64,000 nt of DNA from Rufibacter sediminis (lineage in GTDB: Bacteria; Bacteroidota; Bacteroidia; Cytophagales; Hymenobacteraceae): the NCBI RefSeq assembly GCF_014269285.1, contig NZ_JACOAF010000030.1, positions 186,001 through 250,000 on the forward strand, in the 5' to 3' direction. A model generated the notes under the pieces. The model was not told the DNA's origin. It searched no databases and worked only from the letters and a program-made list of their open reading frames with translations. Numbering within the stretch: position 1 is the first letter of the stretch; each line of letters begins with the position of its first letter. Below are positions 1-8,100 of the stretch, in pieces. Position numbers and translations under genes: made by a program.

Positions 1-239
1 ATAATCAATACCCGCTGCACGTCACGTTTCTGGGCATACACATTCTGGCCGGCCTCACTGCTTACGTTAGACAGGTTAGACAGAATGCTGTTCAGGCGCT
101 GCGCATAAGGGCGCATACGCATGATATTATCCTGCGCCCGGCGCAATTTAGCCGCCGCCACCATTTTCATGGCTTTGGTGATCTGCTGGGTAGAACCTAC
201 TGAAACAATGCGGTTACGTACTTCTTTTAAACTTGCCAT
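1..239 (-). CDS. atpG: ATP synthase F1 subunit gamma, N-terminal part (runs off window)
   Basis: The first 79 codons are visible, from an ATG at 239 read leftwards. The protein opens [19 protein letters not shown] and continues [17 protein letters not shown], the highly conserved N-terminal helix of the F1 gamma subunit, the central rotor shaft that turns inside the alpha3beta3 head. It lies 73 bp downstream of the atpA stop on the same strand, so it is the next gene of the ATP synthase operon. The C-terminal two thirds lie outside the window. The identification rests on the diagnostic [13 protein letters not shown] segment and on gene order. Confidence 0.95.
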   Translation of the reverse strand, partial: MASLKEVRNRIVSVGSTQQITKAMKMVAAAKLRRAQDNIMRMRPYAQRLNSILSNLSNVSSEAGQNVYAQKRDVQRVLI

Positions 240-312
240 TAACTTGCGTCAAGTATAAACAGAGAAAAAAGAGCACGCGCGTTACCGCTATGCTCTTTTT
301 CTGTTGGTTTAA

Positions 313-1893
313 TTATTTACGATATCTGGCTGTGAGCTCACGCGCCACTTTCTTCAGCGTGTCAGTCACATTATCATCAATCTTACCAGCTCTCAACGCA
401 TCCAGAACCGGACGGTGCTGCGCGTTCAAAGTCATGGTGAAGTCTTTCTCAAAGGTACGCACCTCGTTTACCGGCACGTCATCGATCAGACCATTGGTAC
501 AGCAGTAGATCATGGCTACCTGGTCTTCTACCGCTACCGGAGAGAACTGAGGCTGCTTCAATACTTCCAGGTTTCTACGGCCACGCTCAATGGTCAGCTT
601 AGTAGCGGCATCCAGGTCAGAACCGAATTTCGCGAAAGCTTCCAATTCACGGAACTGCGCCTGATCCAGTTTCAAGGTACCAGCCACTTTCTTCATAGAC
701 TTGATCTGAGCCGAACCACCCACGCGAGATACCGAGATACCTACGTTGATTGCCGGACGGATACCGGAGTTGAACAAGTTGGTTTCCAAGAAGATCTGAC
801 CGTCTGTGATGGAGATCACGTTGGTTGGGATATAGGCAGAAACGTCACCCGCCTGCGTCTCAATGATAGGAAGAGCGGTCAAAGAACCACCACCTTTCAC
901 TAAGTGACGGATAGACTCTGGCAAGTCGTTCATGTCTTGCGCGATGGCATCAGAAGCGTTAATCTTAGCCGCACGCTCTAACAAACGGGAGTGCAGATAG
1001 AACACGTCACCTGGATAGGCCTCACGTCCTGGAGGACGACGAAGCAACAGAGACACTTCACGATACGCCACGGCTTGCTTAGACAAGTCATCATAAACTA
1101 CCAGGGCAGGACGACCGGTATCCCGGAAGAACTCGCCAATGGCAGCACCAGTGAAGGGCGCGTAGAATTGCAAGGGAGCTGGGTCAGCAGCCGGAGCAGC
1201 CACTACTACGGTGTAACGCATGGCACCACTGGCTTCCAAGGCGTTCACGATCTGCGCTACGGTAGAGGCTTTCTGGCCAATAGCTACGTAAATACAGAAT
1301 ACGGGGGCACCACGGTCAAAGAACTCACCCTGGTTGATGATGGTGTCAATAGCCACGGCAGACTTACCTGTCTGGCGGTCACCAATGATCAACTCCCGCT
1401 GGCCACGGCCAATCGGAATCATGGAGTCAATGGCTTTGATACCGGTTTGCATCGGCTCATTTACCGGCTGACGGTAGATAACGCCTGGTGCTTTTCTTTC
1501 AATTGGCATTTCGTACAGCTCACCCTCTAACGGGCCTTTGCCATCTATTGGCTGACCAAGGGTGTTCACCACGCGGCCTACCATGCCATCACCTACGCGA
1601 ACGGAGGCAATTTTATTTGTTTTCTTAACTGTGTCGCCTTCTTTAACGTCGCTCCAGTCACCCAACAATACCGCACCCACATTGTCTTCCTCTAGGTTAA
1701 GAACAAGGGCTTGCAGACCATTTTCGAACTCTAACAACTCACCAGACTGTGCCTTGGATAAGCCGTAGATACGAGCAACACCGTCACCCACTTGCAGAAC
1801 CGTACCAACTTCTTCTAGTTCAGCTTCTGTTCTGAAGTTTGACAGCTGTTCTCTTAAAATCGCTGATACTTCATCAGGTCTAACTTCTGCCAT
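313..1893 (-). CDS. atpA: ATP synthase F1 subunit alpha
   Basis: A 526-residue alpha subunit of F1Fo ATP synthase, the non-catalytic nucleotide-binding partner of beta. Visible features are an N-terminal beta-barrel (about residues 25-95), the P-loop GDRQTGKS at 171-178, and the conserved [14 protein letters not shown] segment that carries the arginine reaching into the catalytic site. The length is normal for the family. The ATG at 1893 lies 2 bp from the atpH stop, so the two are almost certainly cotranscribed and translationally coupled. No anomalies are seen. Confidence 0.98.
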   Translation of the reverse strand: MAEVRPDEVSAILREQLSNFRTEAELEEVGTVLQVGDGVARIYGLSKAQSGELLEFENGLQALVLNLEEDNVGAVLLGDWSDVKEGDTVKKTNKIASVRVGDGMVGRVVNTLGQPIDGKGPLEGELYEMPIERKAPGVIYRQPVNEPMQTGIKAIDSMIPIGRGQRELIIGDRQTGKSAVAIDTIINQGEFFDRGAPVFCIYVAIGQKASTVAQIVNALEASGAMRYTVVVAAPAADPAPLQFYAPFTGAAIGEFFRDTGRPALVVYDDLSKQAVAYREVSLLLRRPPGREAYPGDVFYLHSRLLERAAKINASDAIAQDMNDLPESIRHLVKGGGSLTALPIIETQAGDVSAYIPTNVISITDGQIFLETNLFNSGIRPAINVGISVSRVGGSAQIKSMKKVAGTLKLDQAQFRELEAFAKFGSDLDAATKLTIERGRRNLEVLKQPQFSPVAVEDQVAMIYCCTNGLIDDVPVNEVRTFEKDFTMTLNAQHRPVLDALRAGKIDDNVTDTLKKVARELTARYRK

Positions 1894-1895
1894 GA

Positions 1896-2456
1896 TTATA
1901 GTTTAGTAATGTATGGATTTTCTTTAAACTTGTTTTTCAATTTCTGCACATTGGTTCTCACCGAGTTATCAATCTGCTGATCGCCAATGCGCAAGATGTA
2001 CCCGCCTACTACGGCTGGGTTCACTACTTCTTGCAACTCTACCTTCATGCCTCCGGTGCGTTCTACCACCATTTGCTGGAAAGTAGCCCGAAGCTCTGGG
2101 GTAAGGGGCACGGCAGTAGTCACCGTTGCTTTCTGGATTCCGCTGATCAGGTTGTATTGCTTTACAAACTCAACCGCCACTGACTCCAGAATGGCCTCCC
2201 GGTTCTTTTGGGTGATAATCCGGAAAAAGGCCATAGTCAACTCACTCATGCTGCTCCCGAAAACGGAGTTAAGGATGGCGAGTTTCTTATCATGCTTTAT
2301 AATCGGGTTGCGCAGTACCAGGCTCAGGTCACGGCTTCCGTTCAGGGTTTTGGTGAAGGAAAGCATATCGGCATACACTTTCTCCAGGGAACCCTTCTCT
2401 TGGGACAGCTCTAGCAGAGACTTGGCGTACCGCGAGGCAACTCTTTCGTCTGACAT
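1896..2456 (-). CDS. atpH: ATP synthase F1 subunit delta
   Basis: A 186-residue delta subunit (OSCP type), which links the top of F1 to the peripheral stalk formed by the b subunits. The N-terminus [21 protein letters not shown] is the typical helical start of the family. The C-terminal part holds the conserved pattern [20 protein letters not shown], then [13 protein letters not shown]. It sits between atpF and atpA, as in most bacterial atp operons, with a 70 bp gap to atpF and 2 bp to atpA. Confidence 0.95.
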   Translation of the reverse strand: MSDERVASRYAKSLLELSQEKGSLEKVYADMLSFTKTLNGSRDLSLVLRNPIIKHDKKLAILNSVFGSSMSELTMAFFRIITQKNREAILESVAVEFVKQYNLISGIQKATVTTAVPLTPELRATFQQMVVERTGGMKVELQEVVNPAVVGGYILRIGDQQIDNSVRTNVQKLKNKFKENPYITKL

Positions 2457-2526
2457 TTTTTTCTCTTGCGTGGTTTAAAACGATTCGCTTCCTTTCTCGG
2501 GGCGGGAAGCCGCTCGCCGTCCGTTC

Positions 2527-3024
2527 TTAGCTCAGGTGCGTGTCTTGCAGGTAGCTTTGCACCAGAGCGCGTTGCGCCTGCTCGTCTTGCAACTCACGTC
2601 TGATCAGTTTCTCCGCGATGTCAATTGACAAGGTAGCGGCCAAGTTTTTCACCTCGGTCAACGCGGCCTTCTTCTCATTCACAATAGAGATGCGGGCCTG
2701 CTCAATCATGCGCTGTCCTTCTTCAGTGGCTTTGGCGCGGGCGGTCTCCACTAAATTGGTAGCAGCCTCAGAGGCGTCTTTCAAGATACGGTCGCGCTCA
2801 ACACGGGCCTCGGTAAGAAGGCGCTCGTTGTCGGCTTTCAAAGCTTGCATCTCCAGTTTGGCTTTCTCAGCCATGCTCAGGGCAGCGTCAATGTTGTCTT
2901 CGCGCTCGCGCAAGGCCTTCATGATCGGCTTCCAGGCGAACTTTGACAACAGGAAAAGCACCACCAAAAAGGTGACCACTTGCCAGAAAAGTAATCCGAG
3001 ACTAGGGGTTACTAATGGATTCAT
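2527..3024 (-). CDS. atpF: ATP synthase Fo subunit b
   Basis: A 165-residue b subunit, the peripheral stalk of ATP synthase. One hydrophobic segment (about residues 8-27, containing LLFWQVVTFLVVLFLLSKF) anchors it in the inner membrane. The rest is a long charged, Ala/Glu/Lys-rich helix expected to form a coiled coil reaching to delta. The family motif FAWKPIMKAL follows the membrane segment directly. The ATG at 3024 is the only sensible start. The gap to atpE is 117 bp and carries a stable hairpin (separate entry). Confidence 0.95.
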   Translation of the reverse strand: MNPLVTPSLGLLFWQVVTFLVVLFLLSKFAWKPIMKALREREDNIDAALSMAEKAKLEMQALKADNERLLTEARVERDRILKDASEAATNLVETARAKATEEGQRMIEQARISIVNEKKAALTEVKNLAATLSIDIAEKLIRRELQDEQAQRALVQSYLQDTHLS

Positions 3025-3090
3025 CTTGTAAGATTAATTAACGAAAGGTACTATTTTTTTCAACGTGTCTATACTACCGGCTCTTTATCC

Positions 3091-3128
3091 CCTCGGCCCG
3101 TCCAGACCAATCGTCAGGACGGGCGAGG
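3091..3128 (-). promoter_or_regulatory. Stable hairpin between atpE and atpF
   Basis: On either strand an 8-bp GC-rich stem (GCCCGTCC with GGACGGGC) extended by 4 more pairs past a one-base bulge encloses a 13-nt loop. It lies between the atpE stop and the atpF start. On the transcribed (minus) strand it is not followed by a T-run, so a processing or mRNA-stability role for the atpE segment is more likely than full termination. The role is inferred. Confidence 0.5.
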
Positions 3129-3141
3129 CGATAGAATTCAT

Positions 3142-3414
<273 letters not shown>

Positions 3415-3434
3415 TTAAAAAAAAGGAATTCAGA

Positions 3435-4520
3435 TTAATGAGATGCTTTCACTGCGTGGGGCGCATCACCAAACCCCATGTCATCATGATGATCGTGCTC
3501 TTCTACCGCTCCGCCAAAGTACATGGCAGACAGCAACGTGAAGATATACGCCTGCAACAGAGCCACAAACAACTCCAGGAAATTCATGAAGGTGGCGAAC
3601 GCCACGCTCAACGGCCCGATGGCCATGCTTTCAAAGATGAAGATCAAGCTGAACAAACTCAGGATGATGATGTGACCGGCCGTGATGTTTGCGAACAATC
3701 GAACCATCAACGAGAAAGGCTTGGTAAAAATTCCGATCACCTCTACCAAAGGCATGATTGGAATACCCCACTTCAACCACCACGGAACACCCGGCGTGTT
3801 GAAGATGTGTCCCCAGTACGACTTGTTCCCACTGAACACGGTAATCAACAAAGTAATCACCGCCAGCACCAACGTAACCGTAATGTTACCGGTCAGGTTA
3901 GCGCCACCCGGGATCAGACCCAACAGGTTGTTAAACCAGATAAAGAAGAACACGGTGAGCAGATACGGCATAAAGCGCTCATACTTAGGACCGATGTTGG
4001 TTTTAGCGATATCATCCCGCACAAAAACAATGATCGGCTCAAAGAAAGACTGAATACCTCTTGGGGCCTTACCGCGGTTCTTTTTGTAAGCTCCGGCAAT
4101 GGTCAGGAACACCAGAAACAACAGGAACACGCTAATGAACATGGAGGCCACGTTCTTGGTGATAGAGAAGTCCATTGGACCTACGTGCTCTTCTTCGCCC
4201 TTGGCATTCACGGTTGTACGTGGATGCCCTTCTTCGTTGGCGTAATAGATATGACCATGCTCATTCACATACCCGTTGTAAGGCTGCAATTCATGGTGCT
4301 CATTATAGAAGTTAGAGGAGGAGAAAATATCCAGTCCTTTTTCCCCGTATAGTATAACCGGCAAAGGCAATGTAACCCCGTGCGCAAACTCCCAAACATA
4401 GTCATCGCCTATGTGGTGCATAATCATGTCTCCGGGACTGAATTTACCCTCCTCGGTTGATTCTGCCGCTTGGGCTGAAAAAGTAAGTACAGTAAGCAGG
4501 AAAACGAGTATCTTCTTCAT
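3435..4520 (-). CDS. atpB: ATP synthase Fo subunit a
   Basis: A 361-residue subunit a, the proton half-channel of Fo. It begins with a signal-peptide-like stretch (MKKILVFLLTVLTFSAQA) and a periplasmic region of roughly 100 residues, as is usual for Bacteroidota AtpB and longer than the proteobacterial form. Five or more hydrophobic segments follow. The essential arginine is in SLMVRLFANITAGH. The tail is His/Asp-rich (VEEHDHHDDMGF). The neighbours are atpE downstream and a small membrane protein upstream. Confidence 0.96.
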   Translation of the reverse strand: MKKILVFLLTVLTFSAQAAESTEEGKFSPGDMIMHHIGDDYVWEFAHGVTLPLPVILYGEKGLDIFSSSNFYNEHHELQPYNGYVNEHGHIYYANEEGHPRTTVNAKGEEEHVGPMDFSITKNVASMFISVFLLFLVFLTIAGAYKKNRGKAPRGIQSFFEPIIVFVRDDIAKTNIGPKYERFMPYLLTVFFFIWFNNLLGLIPGGANLTGNITVTLVLAVITLLITVFSGNKSYWGHIFNTPGVPWWLKWGIPIMPLVEVIGIFTKPFSLMVRLFANITAGHIIILSLFSLIFIFESMAIGPLSVAFATFMNFLELFVALLQAYIFTLLSAMYFGGAVEEHDHHDDMGFGDAPHAVKASH

Positions 4521-4564
4521 TAAGAGCTAATTAAAAGCAATGGTTTTTATGTAAGCGCATTGCC

Positions 4565-4948
4565 CTATGCACGCTTTTTTGAATTTTGGCGCAAGTTACT
4601 CAACAAAGCGTAGATTTCAAATCCGGCATAAATAAAATAAAGGGCGAAAAAGTTTAATACAAATTGTACTAGCTGCTCTGCATGGAAATATCTATATACA
4701 AAAACTGCTATTATAGAGAAAACCATCCGCACCCCCATAGAGGCAAAGTAATAGGCATGCAGGTTATCAGAATCATGCTTCAGGCCCAGATTAGCCACGT
4801 AATGGGCAAAACCGGTCAGAAACACAAAGAACCCCAGCATGTACCAGATATAGGAATGGATCAATCTGTCTCCGGTGAACTGGAGGAGAAACGTCACCAA
4901 AAGGATCAGCAGACCGGTGATCAAAAGCATGCCTCTGAAAAAATTCAC
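4565..4948 (-). CDS. Small four-helix membrane protein in the atp operon (unknown function)
   Basis: A 127-residue, strongly hydrophobic protein with about four transmembrane segments (near residues 5-25, 33-53, 70-88 and 92-115) and a basic C-terminus (NLRQNSKKRA). It lies between the atpZ-like gene and atpB, 44 bp before atpB and 6 bp after the atpZ-like stop, so it belongs to the operon. The position matches that of atpI, an ancillary factor in c-ring assembly or ion supply, but I recognise no AtpI motif. A role in ATP synthase assembly is inferred from context only. Confidence 0.8.
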   Translation of the reverse strand: MNFFRGMLLITGLLILLVTFLLQFTGDRLIHSYIWYMLGFFVFLTGFAHYVANLGLKHDSDNLHAYYFASMGVRMVFSIIAVFVYRYFHAEQLVQFVLNFFALYFIYAGFEIYALLSNLRQNSKKRA

Positions 4949-4954
4949 CGGCTT

Positions 4955-5200
4955 TTATTTCTTAGTAGTAAGGGACACAATCACAGAATACATGCAGGCA
5001 AACACGGCCACCACCAGCAAGCCCAGGGTCCACCACGGAGTATCGTTCTGGAAGTAGGCATCCAGTTTACGTCCGCCCACCGCCGCCACAGACATCACCG
5101 CAATCATCTGGAAAGCCAAGCCTGAGTATTTCAGGTACGGTTTCACGCCGCCTTTCTTGTTTGGATCAGAAGAAGGTTGGGTTGGCTCCATGGGGTGCAT
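4955..5200 (-). CDS. atpZ: AtpZ/AtpI family protein
   Basis: An 81-residue protein with a proline-rich cytoplasmic N-terminus and two transmembrane helices. The motif GLAFQMIAVMSVAAVGGRKLDAYF followed by PWWTLGLLVVAVFACMYS matches the AtpZ/AtpI family (first helix, G-x-x-LD turn, second helix), whose members are encoded at the head of atp operons. It is the first gene of the unit. The start at 5200 (MHPMEPTQ) has an alternative ATG three codons later at 5191. Confidence 0.82.
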   Translation of the reverse strand: MHPMEPTQPSSDPNKKGGVKPYLKYSGLAFQMIAVMSVAAVGGRKLDAYFQNDTPWWTLGLLVVAVFACMYSVIVSLTTKK

Positions 5201-5215
5201 TTGCTCCTGTTTCTA

Positions 5216-5223
5216 CAAAGGTA
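5216..5223 (-). promoter_or_regulatory. Possible -7 box of the atp operon promoter
   Basis: On the minus strand the octamer TACCTTTG matches the Bacteroidota -7 consensus TAnnTTTG. It lies only 16 bp before the first ATG at 5200, so transcription would start very close to the coding region. This would favour the later ATG at 5191 for the atpZ-like gene. No matching -33 TTG was found at normal spacing, so this is weak. Confidence 0.3.
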
Positions 5224-5260
5224 CTAATCCCTGGCTCACTGCAGGCAGAAAGATGGGGCA

Positions 5261-5295
5261 GTTTTGACTCATTTTGGAGAAAACGAGCCAAAAAC
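5261..5295 (+). repeat. 36-bp palindrome family, copy 1 (degenerate, 35 bp)
   Basis: Outer arms GTTTTG and CAAAAAC enclose a TTTT-GAGAAAA centre. It is one base short and is the most diverged copy in the window. Confidence 0.5.
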
Positions 5296-5519
5296 GGGAT
5301 TGGTTCGCACTATTTCGGGGTTCATTCGTTTACCTGGTAGCCAGCATTTTGCGTAGTAGCATAACTAGAGGTAAAATAATGTAAATTTGCTTTTAGCCTC
5401 GCAGAGACTGCCCTGGCACCAAATGCATCCGTACGTTTCCAGCTTGTTTTGGCTAAAACAGAGACAAAATAAAAAGGCCGCTGCGTAGTTCTACCTAGTA
5501 CCCCAACCTTTACCTGACG

Positions 5520-8099
5520 TTGAAACTGACCCGTTTTCTTCTTTCCTTCCTTGTAGCGGCAACCTTGGCGGGCTGCTCTTCTGATAAACCCTTGGGTAGG
5601 CTGTACCGCAATATCAACGCCCGCTTCAACGGCTATTTTCTGGCGCGCGAAAAGATGGAGGCGGTAGAAGCCCGCATTGCGGCCGCCAACGTGAATGACT
5701 ACAACCGCATTCTGGACGTTCTGCCCACTCCTGACACCGCGTTTCTGAGAACCCTGGCCCCAGATCTGGACGAGGTGATCAAACGCGCTTCGTTCCCCAT
5801 TGCCCGGCACCCTAAATCGCGGTGGATTGATGACTGCTATGTTTTGATTGGTAAAGCGCGCTATTACCAGGGCGAAGATGCCGAAGCCGCGAAGACTTTC
5901 CGGTTTGTGCAGACCACCAGCCCCGACCGGCACGCCCGCCACGAAGCCATGATCTGGATGATGCGGCTGGCCATCCGGCAGAAAGACTATGACCAGGCCA
6001 TCTCCATTTCTGAACAGTTCCGGAAGGAGCGCATGAACGAAGACAACGGCCGGGAGTTACTTTTAACCAGGGCGCAACTGGCCAGCATCCAGAACAACCT
6101 GCCGCTGGAGATGGAGAACCTGGAGAAAGCCATTCCCTTCGCCCGGAAGAGAGACCAGGAAGCCCGGCTTCGGTTTATCCTGGGTCAGTTGTACCAGGCC
6201 ACCAACCAGGACACCAAAGCCTATGAACAATTTGCGAAGGTGCTCAAGAAGCGGCCGCCCTATGAACTGGGCTTCTATGCCAACCTGAGCATGGCGCAGG
6301 TCACCGAGCTGAAAGACGTAGAAGATAAGGAGAAAGTGAAAAACTTCCTCCACAAACTAGCCGATGACGCCAAAAACAAAGAATACACGGACAAGATCTA
6401 TTATGATCTGGCGAAGCTGGAACTCCGGGAAAACCAGTATCCAGATGCTCTGAAACTGCTGCGTCAGTCCACCGCGGCCTCCACCACTAATAAGGTTCAG
6501 AAAGCGTACTCGTACTTGCTGTCAGGGCAGATTTACTATGAGAACCTGCAGCAGTACGGCCTCGCCCAGGCGTACTATGACAGCACCCTGCAGTTGTTAC
6601 CGCCCAACACGCTGGGGTATGAAGAACTCGCCGACCGCCGTACGGTGCTCACGGCCTTTACCCAACAGTTGGAGATCATCCGGTCAGAAGATAGCCTGCA
6701 GGCGTTGGGGCAACTAAGCACCACGGAACGAGTTCAGCGCGTAGCCGAGCAGATCACCCGCGAGCGGGAACAAGAGGCTGCTGCCACGTTGGCCGCCATG
6801 ACAAACGCCGCCGGACCTACCCAACAGACCGCTACCCTACCCATCGGCGGACCGGCCACGCCCGGAAGCACCTGGTACTTTGACAATCCGGCGGCTATGG
6901 CCACGGCCCGAAATGACTTTTTGCGCACCTGGGGAGACCGCCCGCTCCAAGACAACTGGCGCCGGGGAGCGGCTATTTCGGGCAACACTGGAGTCGCGGC
7001 CAGCCCCGTTGCCAGCCCTGCCGTAGACAGTACCGCCCTGGCCGCTGCGGCCGCCCAAAAGCAGGAAGCCTATCTGGCCGCCATTCCGGTAACGCCTGAG
7101 CAGCGGCAAGCCTCCGCTAAACGGGTCGAAGAAGCCTTGTTCACCTTAGGCAATATTTATCAGCAGCGCCTGAGAGAACCCGAGAAGGCTGCCCAGACTT
7201 TCCAGCGGTTGCTGGAACGGTTCCCTAATTCAGTCCACGCGTCTGAAGCATATTATAGTTTGTACCTTCTCTCCCAGGGCCTGCAACAGCCCGAGAAAGC
7301 GGCTGAATACGCTAAAATTCTGAAAGACCGTTTCCCAACGTCTAAGTACAGCAAGCTGATTGACCAACCAGATTTCCTGCGCACCTTTTCCGCGGAGAAC
7401 ATGGCGGCGCACGCGCTCTATGACTCGGCGTACGTGCTGTATGAGCAGGAGAAGTATCCCGAGGCCCTGGCCGTTTTGGACTCCCTTTCCAGAAAGTACC
7501 CCCAAAACGATGTCCAGGACCAAAGCGCTTTCCTGCAGGCGCTGGTAGTAGGCCGTACGCAACCGGCGGTTACGTTCAGGGCGGCGATGGAGAGATTCGT
7601 GGTTCAGTACCCGGAAAGTCCGCTTTTACCCAAAGCCCGCGACTTCATGAGCCTGTACCTGCGGTACGAAAGCGGCGAGTTGTCCAAAGCGCCCGAAGTC
7701 AGTACCCCCGTTGCGCCCAAAGAAGAAATGCCCACGTACAAAACCGAAAGAAGCCTGCCGCACAGCTTTGTGGTGGTGCACACCGGCGATAGCGTAGCCT
7801 TGCAGCAGCTCATGAAAGCGTATGACACCTACAACGCCCGCTTTCACCCTAAAAAACAACTGAAACTGGAGGCGCTGCCCTTTAATGAGGGCACTACACT
7901 GCTCATCATCCGGGCCTTGCCCGATTTTAAAGCGGCCCAACAGTACACCAAACTACAAGCCACACGCAATTCTCCGTTAGCCAATTTAAAAGGCTCGAAT
8001 TTTGCTACCTTTGTCATTACTGACGCGAACCTGGCGGTACTAGAAATGCTGGGAAATATAGCGGAGTATGTAGCTTTCTTTGAAAAAAATTACCAATAG
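5520..8099 (+). CDS. porW: T9SS-associated TPR lipoprotein PorW/SprE
   Basis: An 859-residue lipoprotein. It begins at a TTG (5520), chosen because it gives a clean lipoprotein signal peptide ending in the lipobox LAGC with the lipidated Cys at residue 19. The following GRLYRNINARFNGYFLAREKME is characteristic of the PorW/SprE family, needed for type IX secretion and gliding. The remainder is tetratricopeptide-like: helical repeats with periodic A/Y/F/P (for example about 105-400 and 545-700) and an Ala/Gln/Thr-rich linker near 400-520. It is probably periplasmic-facing and a link of the secretion complex to the envelope. It is not adjacent to gldKLMN, but lies next to a cell-wall synthase gene. 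Confidence 0.88.
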   Translation: MKLTRFLLSFLVAATLAGCSSDKPLGRLYRNINARFNGYFLAREKMEAVEARIAAANVNDYNRILDVLPTPDTAFLRTLAPDLDEVIKRASFPIARHPKSRWIDDCYVLIGKARYYQGEDAEAAKTFRFVQTTSPDRHARHEAMIWMMRLAIRQKDYDQAISISEQFRKERMNEDNGRELLLTRAQLASIQNNLPLEMENLEKAIPFARKRDQEARLRFILGQLYQATNQDTKAYEQFAKVLKKRPPYELGFYANLSMAQVTELKDVEDKEKVKNFLHKLADDAKNKEYTDKIYYDLAKLELRENQYPDALKLLRQSTAASTTNKVQKAYSYLLSGQIYYENLQQYGLAQAYYDSTLQLLPPNTLGYEELADRRTVLTAFTQQLEIIRSEDSLQALGQLSTTERVQRVAEQITREREQEAAATLAAMTNAAGPTQQTATLPIGGPATPGSTWYFDNPAAMATARNDFLRTWGDRPLQDNWRRGAAISGNTGVAASPVASPAVDSTALAAAAAQKQEAYLAAIPVTPEQRQASAKRVEEALFTLGNIYQQRLREPEKAAQTFQRLLERFPNSVHASEAYYSLYLLSQGLQQPEKAAEYAKILKDRFPTSKYSKLIDQPDFLRTFSAENMAAHALYDSAYVLYEQEKYPEALAVLDSLSRKYPQNDVQDQSAFLQALVVGRTQPAVTFRAAMERFVVQYPESPLLPKARDFMSLYLRYESGELSKAPEVSTPVAPKEEMPTYKTERSLPHSFVVVHTGDSVALQQLMKAYDTYNARFHPKKQLKLEALPFNEGTTLLIIRALPDFKAAQQYTKLQATRNSPLANLKGSNFATFVITDANLAVLEMLGNIAEYVAFFEKNYQ

Positions 8100-8100
8100 C

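Larger units (their letters stand above)
5201..5519. other. Divergent intergenic region between the atp operon and porW
   Basis: 319 bp with no convincing gene. It must hold the promoters for both directions. Octamers matching the Bacteroidota -7 box (TAnnTTTG) occur as TACCTTTG on the minus strand (5223-5216) and TAAATTTG on the plus strand (5382-5389), but neither has a well-spaced TTG at -33. It also holds a degenerate copy of the 36-bp palindrome at 5261-5295. Confidence 0.6.

Noticed and set aside
5322-5942. 206-codon minus-strand open frame opposite the start of porW
   Set aside because: It is antisense to a clear lipoprotein gene, has no family features and depends on codon structure of porW.
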